From the NCBI GenBank assembly GCA_965263335.1, contig CBDHHE010000001.1, positions 1,302,001 through 1,366,000 of the forward strand: a stretch of DNA of 64,000 nucleotides. The letters are read 5' to 3'. Source of the stretch: Thermohalobaculum sp965263335. GTDB taxonomy: Bacteria; Pseudomonadota; Alphaproteobacteria; Rhodobacterales; Rhodobacteraceae. Positions 1 to 8,171 of the stretch are shown piece by piece (the stretch's first letter is position 1; each line of letters starts with the position of its first letter). Under the pieces are notes generated by a model. It saw only the letters and a list, made by a program, of their open reading frames with translations. It was not told where the DNA came from and did not search any database. The translations under genes were made by a program, and so were the position numbers.

Positions 1-881
1 TCATTCTCGAGATCGGCCTCGTCCAAACCCGCCTTAATCGCGTCGCGCGCAGCGCTGATTGCGGCCTGGCGCTCCTGCTTGTCACGAATGGCGAAAGCTG
101 CACGCATCTGCGTCTCGCCAAGCTCCTTGACCTTGGCATAGAGCGCGGAGTTGTCGGGCGGTTGAAAATCGAATGGCTCTTTTGCGGCCTGCTCTGCAAC
201 TGCGATGATCAGGTCGATCACGGGTTGCATCTGCTCATGGCCGAAGTTGACGGCGCCCAGCATCTGCTCCTCGCTGAGCTCGTAGGCCTCCGACTCGACC
301 ATCATCACCGCGTTGCGCGTGCCGGCGACGATGAGATTGAGGTCCTGATCCGGGTTGTCGACCAGCTTGTTCATGTCATCGACTTTGGGGTTCAGCACGT
401 AGTTGCCACCCGTGAAGCCGACGCGCGCCGCACCGATCGGGCCCATGAAGGGGACACCCGAGATCGTGAGAGCCGCGGACGCCGCGATCATCGCCACGAT
501 GTCCGGATCGTTTTCCATGTCATGGCTGAGAACGGTCGCAATCACCTGCGTCTCGTTCTTGAAGCCCGGTACAAACAGCGGGCGGATCGGCCGGTCGATC
601 AAGCGGGAGGTCAGCACCTCCTTCTCGGTCGGCTTCGCTTCGCGCTTAAAAAAACCGCCGGGGATCTTACCGGCGGCATAATACTTCTCCTGATAGTGAA
701 CGGTGAGCGGGAAGAAGTCTAATCCCTCCTTGGGCGCGCGCTCGTACACAACGGTTGCAAGTACGGTGGTCTCGCCCAGCGTGGCGATCACCGATCCGTC
801 GGCCTGTCGCGCCACCTTGCCTGTCTCGAGGGTCAGCGTCTCGCCACCCCATTCTATCGACTTCGATACGATATTGAACAT
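1..881 (-). CDS. pnp: Polyribonucleotide nucleotidyltransferase (PNPase), N-terminal part
   Basis: This is the first ~293 codons of PNPase, the 3'-5' phosphorolytic exoribonuclease of the degradosome; the 3' end lies beyond position 1. The translation begins MFNIVSKSIEWGGETLTLET and continues through the first RNase PH-like domain (TVLATVVYERAPKEG, YYAAGKIPGGFFKREAKPTE, SRLIDRPIRPLF), all PNPase signatures. The start is the ATG at 881. It follows rpsO on the same strand after a 217-nt spacer holding a strong hairpin, the classical rpsO-pnp arrangement. Partial only because of the window edge. Confidence 0.97.
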   Translation of the reverse strand, partial: MFNIVSKSIEWGGETLTLETGKVARQADGSVIATLGETTVLATVVYERAPKEGLDFFPLTVHYQEKYYAAGKIPGGFFKREAKPTEKEVLTSRLIDRPIRPLFVPGFKNETQVIATVLSHDMENDPDIVAMIAASAALTISGVPFMGPIGAARVGFTGGNYVLNPKVDDMNKLVDNPDQDLNLIVAGTRNAVMMVESEAYELSEEQMLGAVNFGHEQMQPVIDLIIAVAEQAAKEPFDFQPPDNSALYAKVKELGETQMRAAFAIRDKQERQAAISAARDAIKAGLDEADLEN

Positions 882-1062
882 TCAGTTTCCTTCTCGCAGG
901 CCCGGCATCCCCATGATGCCGCCGCCCGTCGCGCCTGGGTTGGCGCGGACCCCTTCCTGTTGCACCTGCGCTTCGTCCCGGGGCCGGGGGAGGAAACGCC
1001 CGTACGGTGATGTCTGCCTGTGCTGATGCATCCGCATCGGGCGGGCCGGCAGACGGGCCGGT

Positions 1063-1098
1063 GCCGTACCGCTGCGCCTCTCGAGCGCAGCGCACGGC
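1063..1098 (-). promoter_or_regulatory. rpsO-pnp intergenic hairpin
   Basis: Directly after the rpsO stop codon the minus-strand transcript can fold GCCGTGCGCTGCGC against GCGCAGCGGTACGGC, a 13-bp stem with one small internal bulge and a 7-nt loop. No T-tract follows, so it does not look like a simple intrinsic terminator. By analogy with Escherichia coli, where this spacer holds RNase III processing hairpins used in pnp autoregulation, a processing or attenuation role is inferred. More GC-rich inverted repeats follow toward pnp (1040-1060). Confidence 0.55.
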
Positions 1099-1368
1099 TC
1101 AGCGGCGGATACCCAACCGCTGGATCAGATCGCGGTAGCGCGCCTCGTCCTTTCCTTTGACATAGTCGAGGAGCTTGCGCCTCAGGCTCACCATCTTGAG
1201 AAGCCCGCGCCGCGAATGGTTGTCTTTCTTGTGGTCCTTGAAGTGACCGGTCAGGTTGGTGATCCGTTCAGTCAGAAGAGCCACCTGAACCTCTGGGCTG
1301 CCTGTGTCACCTTCCTTGGTGCCATACTCGGCAATGAGCGCTTCCTTGCGCTCTGGCGTGATCGACAT
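1099..1368 (-). CDS. rpsO: 30S ribosomal protein S15
   Basis: The product is 89 residues, the normal length for S15, which binds 16S rRNA in the small-subunit platform. Sequence marks are MSITPERKEALIAEYGTKEG at the start, GDTGSPEVQVALLTERI, HKKDNHSRRGLL and a basic end RYRDLIQRLGIRR. The ATG at 1368 is preferred over an upstream in-frame start at 1407 because homologues begin with MSIT and an AAAGGAT ribosome site lies just before it. It is followed by pnp on the same strand. Confidence 0.97.
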   Translation of the reverse strand: MSITPERKEALIAEYGTKEGDTGSPEVQVALLTERITNLTGHFKDHKKDNHSRRGLLKMVSLRRKLLDYVKGKDEARYRDLIQRLGIRR

Positions 1369-1437
1369 CCGGGTATCCTTTCTTTTTCTTGGGTTATCCC
1401 GTTCCACCGGCCAGAGCCGGGATGTCGTCCAGCACGG

Positions 1438-1773
1438 TCAGTGGGAAAGGTTTATGCCCTCAAACGGGCAATGCGGCGGTGTATGGCGAGGTTCGAGCGG
1501 AAAATCCAGCGAAATCGTGCCGCAGTAGCGCTCGACAATGTGCAGACCGATCCGGCAGCCGCTCGGTACCAAGATCAACACGTAGATGCCGTTGCCCGCA
1601 GCCAACGGTGCTGGCGCGAAGTCGATCTCGCCCCGATCAGGCTGGACAGGCGATCGAATGCAGCCAGGTAGGGATGCCACAATCCCGACAGAGTAAGCCA
1701 ACATCGCCGGGCGGACAGAGGGCAACGGCCATTTCCGTGTTCGCATACTTGAAGGTCGGCATCGCCGGGCCAT
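1438..1773 (-). CDS. Possible small hypothetical protein between truB and rpsO
   Basis: An open frame of up to 111 residues fills the otherwise 408-nt gap between truB and rpsO, on the same strand. Its second half (IYVLILVPSGCRIGLHIVE, RYCGTISLDFPLEP) looks protein-like and uses G/C-ending codons, but the arginine-rich beginning does not. A second frame over the first half, MPTFKYANTEMAVALCPPGD up to LHSIACPA and a stop, looks more natural, so the real gene may start elsewhere or be frameshifted. No family recognised. Confidence 0.35.
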   Translation of the reverse strand: MARRCRPSSMRTRKWPLPSVRPAMLAYSVGIVASLPGCIRSPVQPDRGEIDFAPAPLAAGNGIYVLILVPSGCRIGLHIVERYCGTISLDFPLEPRHTPPHCPFEGINLSH

Positions 1774-1776
1774 GAC

Positions 1777-2697
1777 CTAGCCCTGCGAGTGCCTGGCCGC
1801 GACGAACACCCGAACCGGGTGCAAGACGCCGGCCCTGTACGTGACAATCGCGAGAGGAGCGCCGTCGAGTGATGCCCAGGCCTCTTCGCCTTGCTCCAGA
1901 TCGGTCTGTGCGATTGGTGCTGCGTTCCCGTTTCTGAGGCGCGCAGCTTCAGGTTCGCGCACGCATACCTCAGGCAACTCGGAGAGTCCGGCCTCCAGCG
2001 GGAGCAGGTAAGGCACAGGATTGCGCTCTCGCAGCGTATCGAGATCATCATACGGAAACGCATCTTCCACTTGGAAGCCTGCCGAGGCCATGCGCCGGAG
2101 CGCTCTCACATGTGCATGGCAGCCGAGGGCTTCTCCGAGATCGCGCGCAATCGAGCGCACATAACCGCCTTTTCCACAGACCATTTCGATCTCGGCATGA
2201 TCGGAGTCGGGCCGCGCTACGAGTTCGATGCGATCGACATAAAGCGGGCGGGCCTGGAGATCGAGCACTTCGCCTTCCCGCGCGAGATCGTATGCACGTT
2301 CGCCTGCCACCTTTACCGCCGAGAATTGCGGTGGCACCTGCATGATGTCGCCCAGAAACGCCGACAGAGCAGCAGAAACTTCGGAATCTGTGGGCCGGTG
2401 TTCAGACGTGTCGGTGATCTCGCCCTCGGCATCATCTGTTGTGGTACGCGCGCCCAGACGAACAGTGAACCGATACGTCTTCAGAGCGTCCTGGATGTAG
2501 GGAACTGTCTTCGTCGCCTCGCCGATCGCAACCGCCAGCACCCCTGTTGCAAGCGGATCGAGCGTGCCGGCGTGCCCCGCCTTCTGAGCACGGCAAGCCC
2601 ACCTCACCTTGCCGACAACCGCCGTTGAGGTCACGCCGGCGGGCTTGTCGACGATCAACCAGCCGTTGATGGGATTGCCCTTGCGCCTGCGTGCCAT
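1777..2697 (-). CDS. truB: tRNA pseudouridine(55) synthase TruB
   Basis: A 306-residue enzyme that makes pseudouridine 55 in the T-loop of nearly all tRNAs. The catalytic aspartate is D47 in the motif GHAGTLDPLA; the opening GWLIVDKPAGVTST and the later KVAGERAYDLAREG and GKGGYVRSIARDLG are TruB signatures. The start MARRRKGNPINGW matches the expected family beginning. A perfect 10-bp hairpin abuts the start codon. Ends shortly before the putative small frame and rpsO, so a truB-rpsO-pnp transcription unit is likely. Confidence 0.97.
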   Translation of the reverse strand: MARRRKGNPINGWLIVDKPAGVTSTAVVGKVRWACRAQKAGHAGTLDPLATGVLAVAIGEATKTVPYIQDALKTYRFTVRLGARTTTDDAEGEITDTSEHRPTDSEVSAALSAFLGDIMQVPPQFSAVKVAGERAYDLAREGEVLDLQARPLYVDRIELVARPDSDHAEIEMVCGKGGYVRSIARDLGEALGCHAHVRALRRMASAGFQVEDAFPYDDLDTLRERNPVPYLLPLEAGLSELPEVCVREPEAARLRNGNAAPIAQTDLEQGEEAWASLDGAPLAIVTYRAGVLHPVRVFVAARHSQG

Positions 2698-2726
2698 GAG
2701 TCCGCCCCGTGGTTCAGGGCGGACTC
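2698..2726 (-). promoter_or_regulatory. Perfect hairpin touching the truB start codon
   Basis: The minus-strand RNA reads GAGTCCGCCC, a 9-nt loop, then GGGCGGACTC immediately followed by the truB ATG. The 10-bp stem is perfect. The only purine-rich ribosome-binding candidate (GGGGCGGA) lies inside the stem, so folding would hide it. Either a translational control element or a processing signal after the upstream lipoprotein gene; no T-tract supports termination on this strand. Confidence 0.45.
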
Positions 2727-2771
2727 TCTATCGTGCCAGCGGCCTTGAGAAAAGCCCGCGCTTGATCCGCT

Positions 2772-3080
2772 CTATTCGGCGAGGCCGTTCGATATCACTT
2801 GGACGCCACCGGCGAGACTGCAGGCCTTGGCCCGGGCGACGCGCACCCGCTCGACTAGCGGGTCTGAGCCCGTCTCGAGCGCGATGTCGTCAATCGCCAC
2901 CCGAATGAGTGAACCGTTCAGGGTCTTGCATCGCGCCAGGATCGCGCCCGACGCACCGTCAAGCGCGCCCAACACGCCCCCGGTTTCAAAACCCGCAACG
3001 GTTTGCGGCGCGACAACCCGCAGCGCTTCGCATCCCGACACGGAGACAGCAACAAGACAGACGGCAAGAATATGCTTCAT
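2772..3080 (-). CDS. Small predicted lipoprotein
   Basis: A 102-residue protein that starts with a typical lipoprotein signal peptide: MKHILAVCLVAVSVSGC with the lipobox cysteine at about residue 17. The mature part is short and without recognised domain; it contains one further pair of cysteines (ARCKTLNG and AKACSLAGG) that might form a disulfide. It lies between truB and the amidotransferase-like gene, same strand, with separate spacing on both sides. Cellular role unknown; anchoring in the outer or inner membrane is inferred from the signal only. Confidence 0.7.
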   Translation of the reverse strand: MKHILAVCLVAVSVSGCEALRVVAPQTVAGFETGGVLGALDGASGAILARCKTLNGSLIRVAIDDIALETGSDPLVERVRVARAKACSLAGGVQVISNGLAE

Positions 3081-3117
3081 TGGGAATTCCCCCAGCGTTC
3101 TGATTTTCTCGGAAAGC

Positions 3118-3165
3118 GGGGGCAGGATCAGGTGACGGTTCGGTCATCGAAACGCCTGTGCCCCC
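3118..3165. other. Structured intergenic inverted repeat
   Basis: Between the amidotransferase-like gene and the lipoprotein gene, GGGGGC at 3118-3123 can pair with GCCCCC at 3160-3165, enclosing a smaller stem-loop GGTGAC-GGTTCG-GTCATC. No T-tract follows on the minus strand. A run of five C at 3089-3093 could compete for the same G-run. Function unknown; may end or process the upstream transcript. Confidence 0.3.
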
Positions 3166-3238
3166 AATCCTCAAAGGCACTAGCGGATAAAATTTACAGA
3201 AAAGTTTATGCGGTGCGGCTCCTTGCCCGAGAACCGCC

Positions 3239-5326
3239 TCACCGACCTTCGCGCAACCAGCCCGCAAGCATCAGAAGTCCGACAGCCAGGGCTGCCAGTT
3301 CTGCAGGCAGGAGCGGCATCAGTCTCAGCCCGGTCACCCGGTGCGCATCGCGCGCCGCAAGCCCCATCCAACTGCGCCCGGTCATGCGCCTGCCCTCCGC
3401 CACAAGGCGCACAGAGGGCACACCGGCGGACAACCAGCTCTGGTGACCGCCTGTCGCCGACACCAGCTGAGCGAGCGGCTCGGCACTTGCCAGCGGATTC
3501 TTGTACTCGGCGGGACTTGGCGGGCCCACAGCAGCAACCGCCTTTGCCTGTCCGTCGTCAAAACGCCAGAGCCCTTCGGCGGCGGACTCGAGCAGCGCCT
3601 GCCAGCGACCGGGCGCCACTTCCATGTAACTGAGGCGTTGTGCCTCGCTGCCATCCGGAGGCTCTGCGCTCACCGAGTCCGGAGCTTCCTCCGACAGGGT
3701 GCGCCGCTCGACGACGATACGCTCGCCCTCGACCCTTGCAAACAGGGCTTCCTCCTCAAGCTCGGGCTCGCGCATCAGCCAATGGGCCACACGACGCAGA
3801 AGATCGGCTTGCGGACCGCCACCGTCGTAGCCGCGCGACCACAACCAGGCATGGTCCGAGGCCATCAGCGCCACCCTGCCCTCGCCAACCCGGTCAAGCA
3901 TCAGGAGCGGACGCTCATCCAGTCCCGACATCACGGCGTGGCCCGAGCGCTGCTCCACATCAATCTGTCGCAGCCAGCGGCCCCAAAGCGGCCCATCCTC
4001 TCCGATGCCGACACTCTCTTCCAGACCCGCGGTGACTGGATGCCGCTGCCCAAGCTCGGTCACCCGCGGACGGTACGGACGTTCCAGAACGTCCACCGTC
4101 GGCTCAGCGGGCAGGATGTCGGCAAGCGGCGTACGGTTCAGGCTCTGCGCGCCTGAGAAGGCGGGCCCGGATGCCACCAGAACGGCACCACCTTCTTGAA
4201 CATACCGCGCCACGTTGGCGAGGTAGCCCGACGCCAGCACACCACGCCAACGATAGCGGTCGAAGACGATCAGATCGAAACCGGTGATCTTCTCGAGGAA
4301 GAGTTCTCGGGTGGGAAACGCGATCAGAGACAACTCCGAGACTGGCGTCCCGTCCTGCTTTGCCGGCGGTCGGAGGATCGTGAAATGAATGAGATCGACG
4401 GTCGGATCCGATTTCAGGAGATCGCGCCATGTGCGGCCACCGGGATGCGGCTCACCAGAGACCAGCAGCACCCGAAGGCGGTCCCGAATTCCGTTGACGG
4501 TTGCGAGGACGCGATTGTTGCGCTCCGTGAGTTCCTCGGAGTGGGCGGGCAGACGCAGATCCACGACCGTTGGCCCGCCGTGGGTGATTGGCACCACCAG
4601 ATCGGCTTCCTGGCCAAGCGGCACCATGACTGGTCGTGCCGGCTCTCCGTCTATCGAGACCTCGGCCTGCACCTGGTCCGGCAGATCGCCGGGCAAAGCG
4701 CCGAGCGCCCGCGCCCGAAGCCGGAACACCACGTTCTCACCCACGATACCAAAGGCCGGCGCCGTGGCAAGTTCAAGCACCATGTCGAACGCATCGTCCT
4801 CGCCCGCGATCAAGGTGTGCACCGGTCCGGGGAAATCCTCGAGGCGTTGAGCGTCGTGCACCTGGCCATCGGTCAACAGAACTGCACCCGCAATCTGTCC
4901 GGGCGCCACCTGTGCTGCGGCATCGTCAAGTGCGGTCAACAACTGGGTGCCCTGAGCGCTGCCGCGCCGCGACGTGCCCACATCAACGGTGACAAGCTCG
5001 AGAGGGTCCTGCGGGGTCGAGAGTTCGCCGATCTGGCGAGACAGCGTTTCAGCCGCAGCTTCAATCTGAGCGGTCCTGTCTTCGAGACCCGTGCTCTCGG
5101 AACGGTCGACCACGAGGAAGGCCACGTTGGTCAGTCCCTCGCGCTCCTCATCACGGAGTTGCGGACCGGCGAGGGTCATCACGAGAACCGCGAACGCAAG
5201 GCCCCGCAAAAACCATCCCGACAGCCGAAACCACAAGGCGGCGGCCACACCAACAACGGCGACCGCCGCGAGTGCCCAGATGGCGGCCCACGGCAACAGC
5301 GGCTGAAAGACGATACCGGTTTCCAT
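3239..5326 (-). CDS. Membrane protein with amidotransferase-like domain (MoxR operon)
   Basis: About 695 residues. Two N-terminal membrane segments (PWAAIWALAAVAVVGVAAAL and a second up to VLVMTLAGPQ) are followed by a von Willebrand A-like region beginning AFLVVDRSESTG, then a class I glutamine-amidotransferase-like fold (FDLIVFDRYRWRG, YVQEGGAVLVASGPAF), and a last membrane helix near the C-terminus. The ATG at 5326 is chosen because it lies 10 nt after the preceding stop with GAGG before it; an upstream in-frame start at 5368 would overlap more. It is the last gene of the MoxR-DUF58-DUF4159 set. Function of this widespread alphaproteobacterial operon is not established. Confidence 0.8.
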   Translation of the reverse strand: METGIVFQPLLPWAAIWALAAVAVVGVAAALWFRLSGWFLRGLAFAVLVMTLAGPQLRDEEREGLTNVAFLVVDRSESTGLEDRTAQIEAAAETLSRQIGELSTPQDPLELVTVDVGTSRRGSAQGTQLLTALDDAAAQVAPGQIAGAVLLTDGQVHDAQRLEDFPGPVHTLIAGEDDAFDMVLELATAPAFGIVGENVVFRLRARALGALPGDLPDQVQAEVSIDGEPARPVMVPLGQEADLVVPITHGGPTVVDLRLPAHSEELTERNNRVLATVNGIRDRLRVLLVSGEPHPGGRTWRDLLKSDPTVDLIHFTILRPPAKQDGTPVSELSLIAFPTRELFLEKITGFDLIVFDRYRWRGVLASGYLANVARYVQEGGAVLVASGPAFSGAQSLNRTPLADILPAEPTVDVLERPYRPRVTELGQRHPVTAGLEESVGIGEDGPLWGRWLRQIDVEQRSGHAVMSGLDERPLLMLDRVGEGRVALMASDHAWLWSRGYDGGGPQADLLRRVAHWLMREPELEEEALFARVEGERIVVERRTLSEEAPDSVSAEPPDGSEAQRLSYMEVAPGRWQALLESAAEGLWRFDDGQAKAVAAVGPPSPAEYKNPLASAEPLAQLVSATGGHQSWLSAGVPSVRLVAEGRRMTGRSWMGLAARDAHRVTGLRLMPLLPAELAALAVGLLMLAGWLREGR

Positions 5327-5333
5327 CAACGCC

Positions 5334-8171
5334 TCACTGCCCCAGTCTCTGAAGCACAGCAGGAGCATGAACCTGATCGGATTTGTAGTTGCCGGTCAGC
5401 GCATACATCACAGCGTTCACACCAAATCTAATGGCCATTTCGCGCTGGCGATCCCCCGGTCGTCCGATCGGGAACAGCGGGTAGCCGCGCTCATCGACGG
5501 CCCAGGCGGAGGCCCAATCGGCGGATCCCACAATAACCGGAGAGACATTGTCGTCCACGCGGTCAAAGGCCGGGATATCCGCGGCACCTCCGCTGCCGTC
5601 ATGAGCCGGGGGCGGCGCTTCCGACCAGACGCGGCCTCCGCGCCATCGGCCCGGGAACACGTTTAAAAGGTAAAAGGTCCGTGTCAGGACGTGGTCCTGA
5701 TCAACCGGCGCCAGGGGCGGCAGATTGAGGGCCCGGGCGATTTCACGCATCTGGGCTCCGGTCGCGCTGTTGAACCCGGACGAGCCGTTCTGCGTATCGA
5801 TGATCAGCATCCCGCCGCCGGACAGGTACCGCGACAACGCTTCGAGCGCGCCTCGCTCCGGCACGGTCTCGGAGGTCAGCGGCCAGTAGAGAACCGAGTA
5901 GAACGCGAGTTCATCCTGTCCTGGCCGGACACCAACCGGTGGACCGGGCTCGATCGCCGTGCGCCGGGAAAGTGCCTCTCCGAGACCAACGAGGGCCCGC
6001 TCGGACACCCGGTCAATGCCACCGTCTCCGGTCAAGATGAAACCAAGTGTGGTCTCAGCCGTGGCCGCAAGCGCCTCTGGTGAAACCGGATCGTCCACCT
6101 GCGCCACCGCCTCAGGTGCAGGCATCAGAACGAGTGCCAGAGCAATCCCGGCCGCGGCTCGGGCCGGCAGGATCAAACGTCCGGAAACGATCAGCGTTCC
6201 GATCACGTCAGCGAAGGCCAAGAGGATCGCCGCGGCAATCAGCCAAGGTCCGTAGCGCACAGGCGCTTCACCGCCGAGGGTCTCGCTCACCGCGTTGAGA
6301 GGCGCCGCCGGAAATGCCTCGATCGACGAAAGCCCGTCGGTGAGATTGATCACCGCGCCTTCCGCCTCGCCAGCAGCACGACGATTGCCATCGGCTCTCA
6401 GATAGAGACCAGGCGGCAGTTCCGGGCCGGCGACCCCCTCGGAGATGCGCTCCCCGGGGACCGGTTCTGCGAGCGCGGAGGCGGCCTCCGGGGTGCCGTC
6501 CGGGCCCATCAGCCGCTCGGCCCGCCAGAGAGTCCCGGCAAGCCCATCGGCGTCCGGTGTGCCTGCAGAGCGACCAGGCGCAAGCGTGACCAGCCGCCCC
6601 AGCATCTCGACGAACAAACCGGAGAGAGGTAGCGACGACCACTCGGCGTCGGCCGAAACATGAAACAGGACCACGTAGCCGTCTCCGAGCTGCTTTGCAG
6701 TCACCATGGGCGTTCCGTCATCCAGGCTAGCCCAGACCTTACCCGCCAGATCCGGCGATGGCTCAGCCAGGACCTGCGTGCGTACGTCAACCTCATCGGG
6801 AGGCACAAGACCACGGAAGGGTCCGGACGGATCGAAGGGACCGAGCGAGCGCGGCGTGGACCAGGCCAGCGCTCCGCCAAGCACCCGACCGCCGCGCCGC
6901 AGGCGCACGGGCAATAGCGGATCGTCCCCACTCACACTGCCGCTGCTCACGCCGAAAGAGCTTTCACCTATGGACGCGGCCAGACGTGGTCCGGCGAAGC
7001 GAATGAGCAAGCCGCCCGCTTCCACCCACTCCGTTATGCGCGTCCTGTCCGGGTCCTCTATCGCCCCATGATCGACGAGCACAATCGTCGATGGCGGATC
7101 ATCCAAGGCTGCCGCAAAATCAACATTCGCAACTTCCGCCCAGGGATCGAGCGCATTTTCGAGATAGTGCAGCGGTGACGTCAGGGTGTGAGGTGCGCTG
7201 GAGGCCTCGGCGTTCACGAGAGCAGCCCGCACGCGACGGATGGCGCTGTCTGCAAATGCAGCACCACCAGCGCTTGGGCGATCGGCCAGTACGATCCGCG
7301 TAACGGTCGACTGCAGCTCCATCGGCAGATCGAACACAACGGTCGCAGACGTGTCGCCGGCCTCGAATGCCGCGTCGGCCACGGCAATACGACGCTCACC
7401 GCCGCCTTCCGCTTCAGCGTAGGCCGTCACCAATGTCTCCGCAGGTCCCTGATCGGCGCGCAAGACGTCCGCGACAAGCGCCGGCCCGTCCAGGCGTGGT
7501 GGTGTCAGTGCGCGCGCCGCCTCTTCCGGTCCGATCAAACGCAAGGGCGCCGCGTCGGCCAGATCTGCGAGCAGGCTTTCGGTCGCATCACCGTAACGAA
7601 TACCGTCGTGAAGCCAGATCACCTGTCCAACATCTATCTCAGCCTCAGCAAGCGCCGCACTCAGGGCGCCGTGATCAGGTGCCCATGGGCGTGGCTCGAG
7701 CGATGCCAGTATAGAGCGTGCAGCCCCTGCGGAGAGCGGCGCAAGATCGCCGCCTTCCGCAGCGCGCCACAAAAGAACGTCTCGATCCGCCTGCTCGGCC
7801 TCATCCAGAATGGCATTCGCAGCCACGCGGCGGGCATCCCAGTCGGGTGCGCTTGCCCAACCCTGATCCAGAACGATGAGGAGAACGCCATCGCCCGGAG
7901 CAATTCGCTCGGACAGGTTCAAGACAGGCTTCGCGAGCCCCAGCAGCGCCGCTGCGATCGCAAGAATCCGGATGAGCAGGAGCCACCAAGGTGTCTTGTG
8001 GCTCTGACGTTCCTCGTCTTCGAGACCGAGAAGCAGACGAACACCGGCAAAAACCTGCAGCTTGGGACTCGGCGGAATCGCCCGCAGAAGCCACCAGAGC
8101 AATGGCAATGCAGCCAGTCCTGCAAGTATCCAAGGGTTCAGAAAAGCGATGCCACCCAGGCTCAACATCAC
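5334..8171 (-). CDS. BatA-like / DUF4159 membrane protein
   Basis: A 945-residue protein with the N-terminal aerotolerance-regulator (BatA) region: FLNPWILAGLAALPLLWWLL is a membrane segment, followed by a second (ILAIAAALLGLAKPVL) and a vWA-like part. The middle carries a further membrane helix (~640-690). The C-terminal ~220 residues resemble DUF4159 (LAFYSVLYWPLTSETVPERG, GGMLIIDTQNG, RTFYLLNVFPGRWRGGRVW). It overlaps the DUF58 gene by 4 nt, which suggests coupled translation. The family is typically found with MoxR ATPases and is thought to act in envelope or metalloprotein maturation; the exact role is unknown. Confidence 0.85.
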   Translation of the reverse strand: MMLSLGGIAFLNPWILAGLAALPLLWWLLRAIPPSPKLQVFAGVRLLLGLEDEERQSHKTPWWLLLIRILAIAAALLGLAKPVLNLSERIAPGDGVLLIVLDQGWASAPDWDARRVAANAILDEAEQADRDVLLWRAAEGGDLAPLSAGAARSILASLEPRPWAPDHGALSAALAEAEIDVGQVIWLHDGIRYGDATESLLADLADAAPLRLIGPEEAARALTPPRLDGPALVADVLRADQGPAETLVTAYAEAEGGGERRIAVADAAFEAGDTSATVVFDLPMELQSTVTRIVLADRPSAGGAAFADSAIRRVRAALVNAEASSAPHTLTSPLHYLENALDPWAEVANVDFAAALDDPPSTIVLVDHGAIEDPDRTRITEWVEAGGLLIRFAGPRLAASIGESSFGVSSGSVSGDDPLLPVRLRRGGRVLGGALAWSTPRSLGPFDPSGPFRGLVPPDEVDVRTQVLAEPSPDLAGKVWASLDDGTPMVTAKQLGDGYVVLFHVSADAEWSSLPLSGLFVEMLGRLVTLAPGRSAGTPDADGLAGTLWRAERLMGPDGTPEAASALAEPVPGERISEGVAGPELPPGLYLRADGNRRAAGEAEGAVINLTDGLSSIEAFPAAPLNAVSETLGGEAPVRYGPWLIAAAILLAFADVIGTLIVSGRLILPARAAAGIALALVLMPAPEAVAQVDDPVSPEALAATAETTLGFILTGDGGIDRVSERALVGLGEALSRRTAIEPGPPVGVRPGQDELAFYSVLYWPLTSETVPERGALEALSRYLSGGGMLIIDTQNGSSGFNSATGAQMREIARALNLPPLAPVDQDHVLTRTFYLLNVFPGRWRGGRVWSEAPPPAHDGSGGAADIPAFDRVDDNVSPVIVGSADWASAWAVDERGYPLFPIGRPGDRQREMAIRFGVNAVMYALTGNYKSDQVHAPAVLQRLGQ

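Noticed and set aside
3168..3238. Terminator after the amidotransferase-like gene
   Set aside because: An 8-bp stem with several G-U pairs exists, but the T-rich part comes too late for a convincing intrinsic terminator.
4196..5431. A 411-codon plus-strand open frame
   Set aside because: Antisense to the amidotransferase-like gene with no domain and an unnatural composition.
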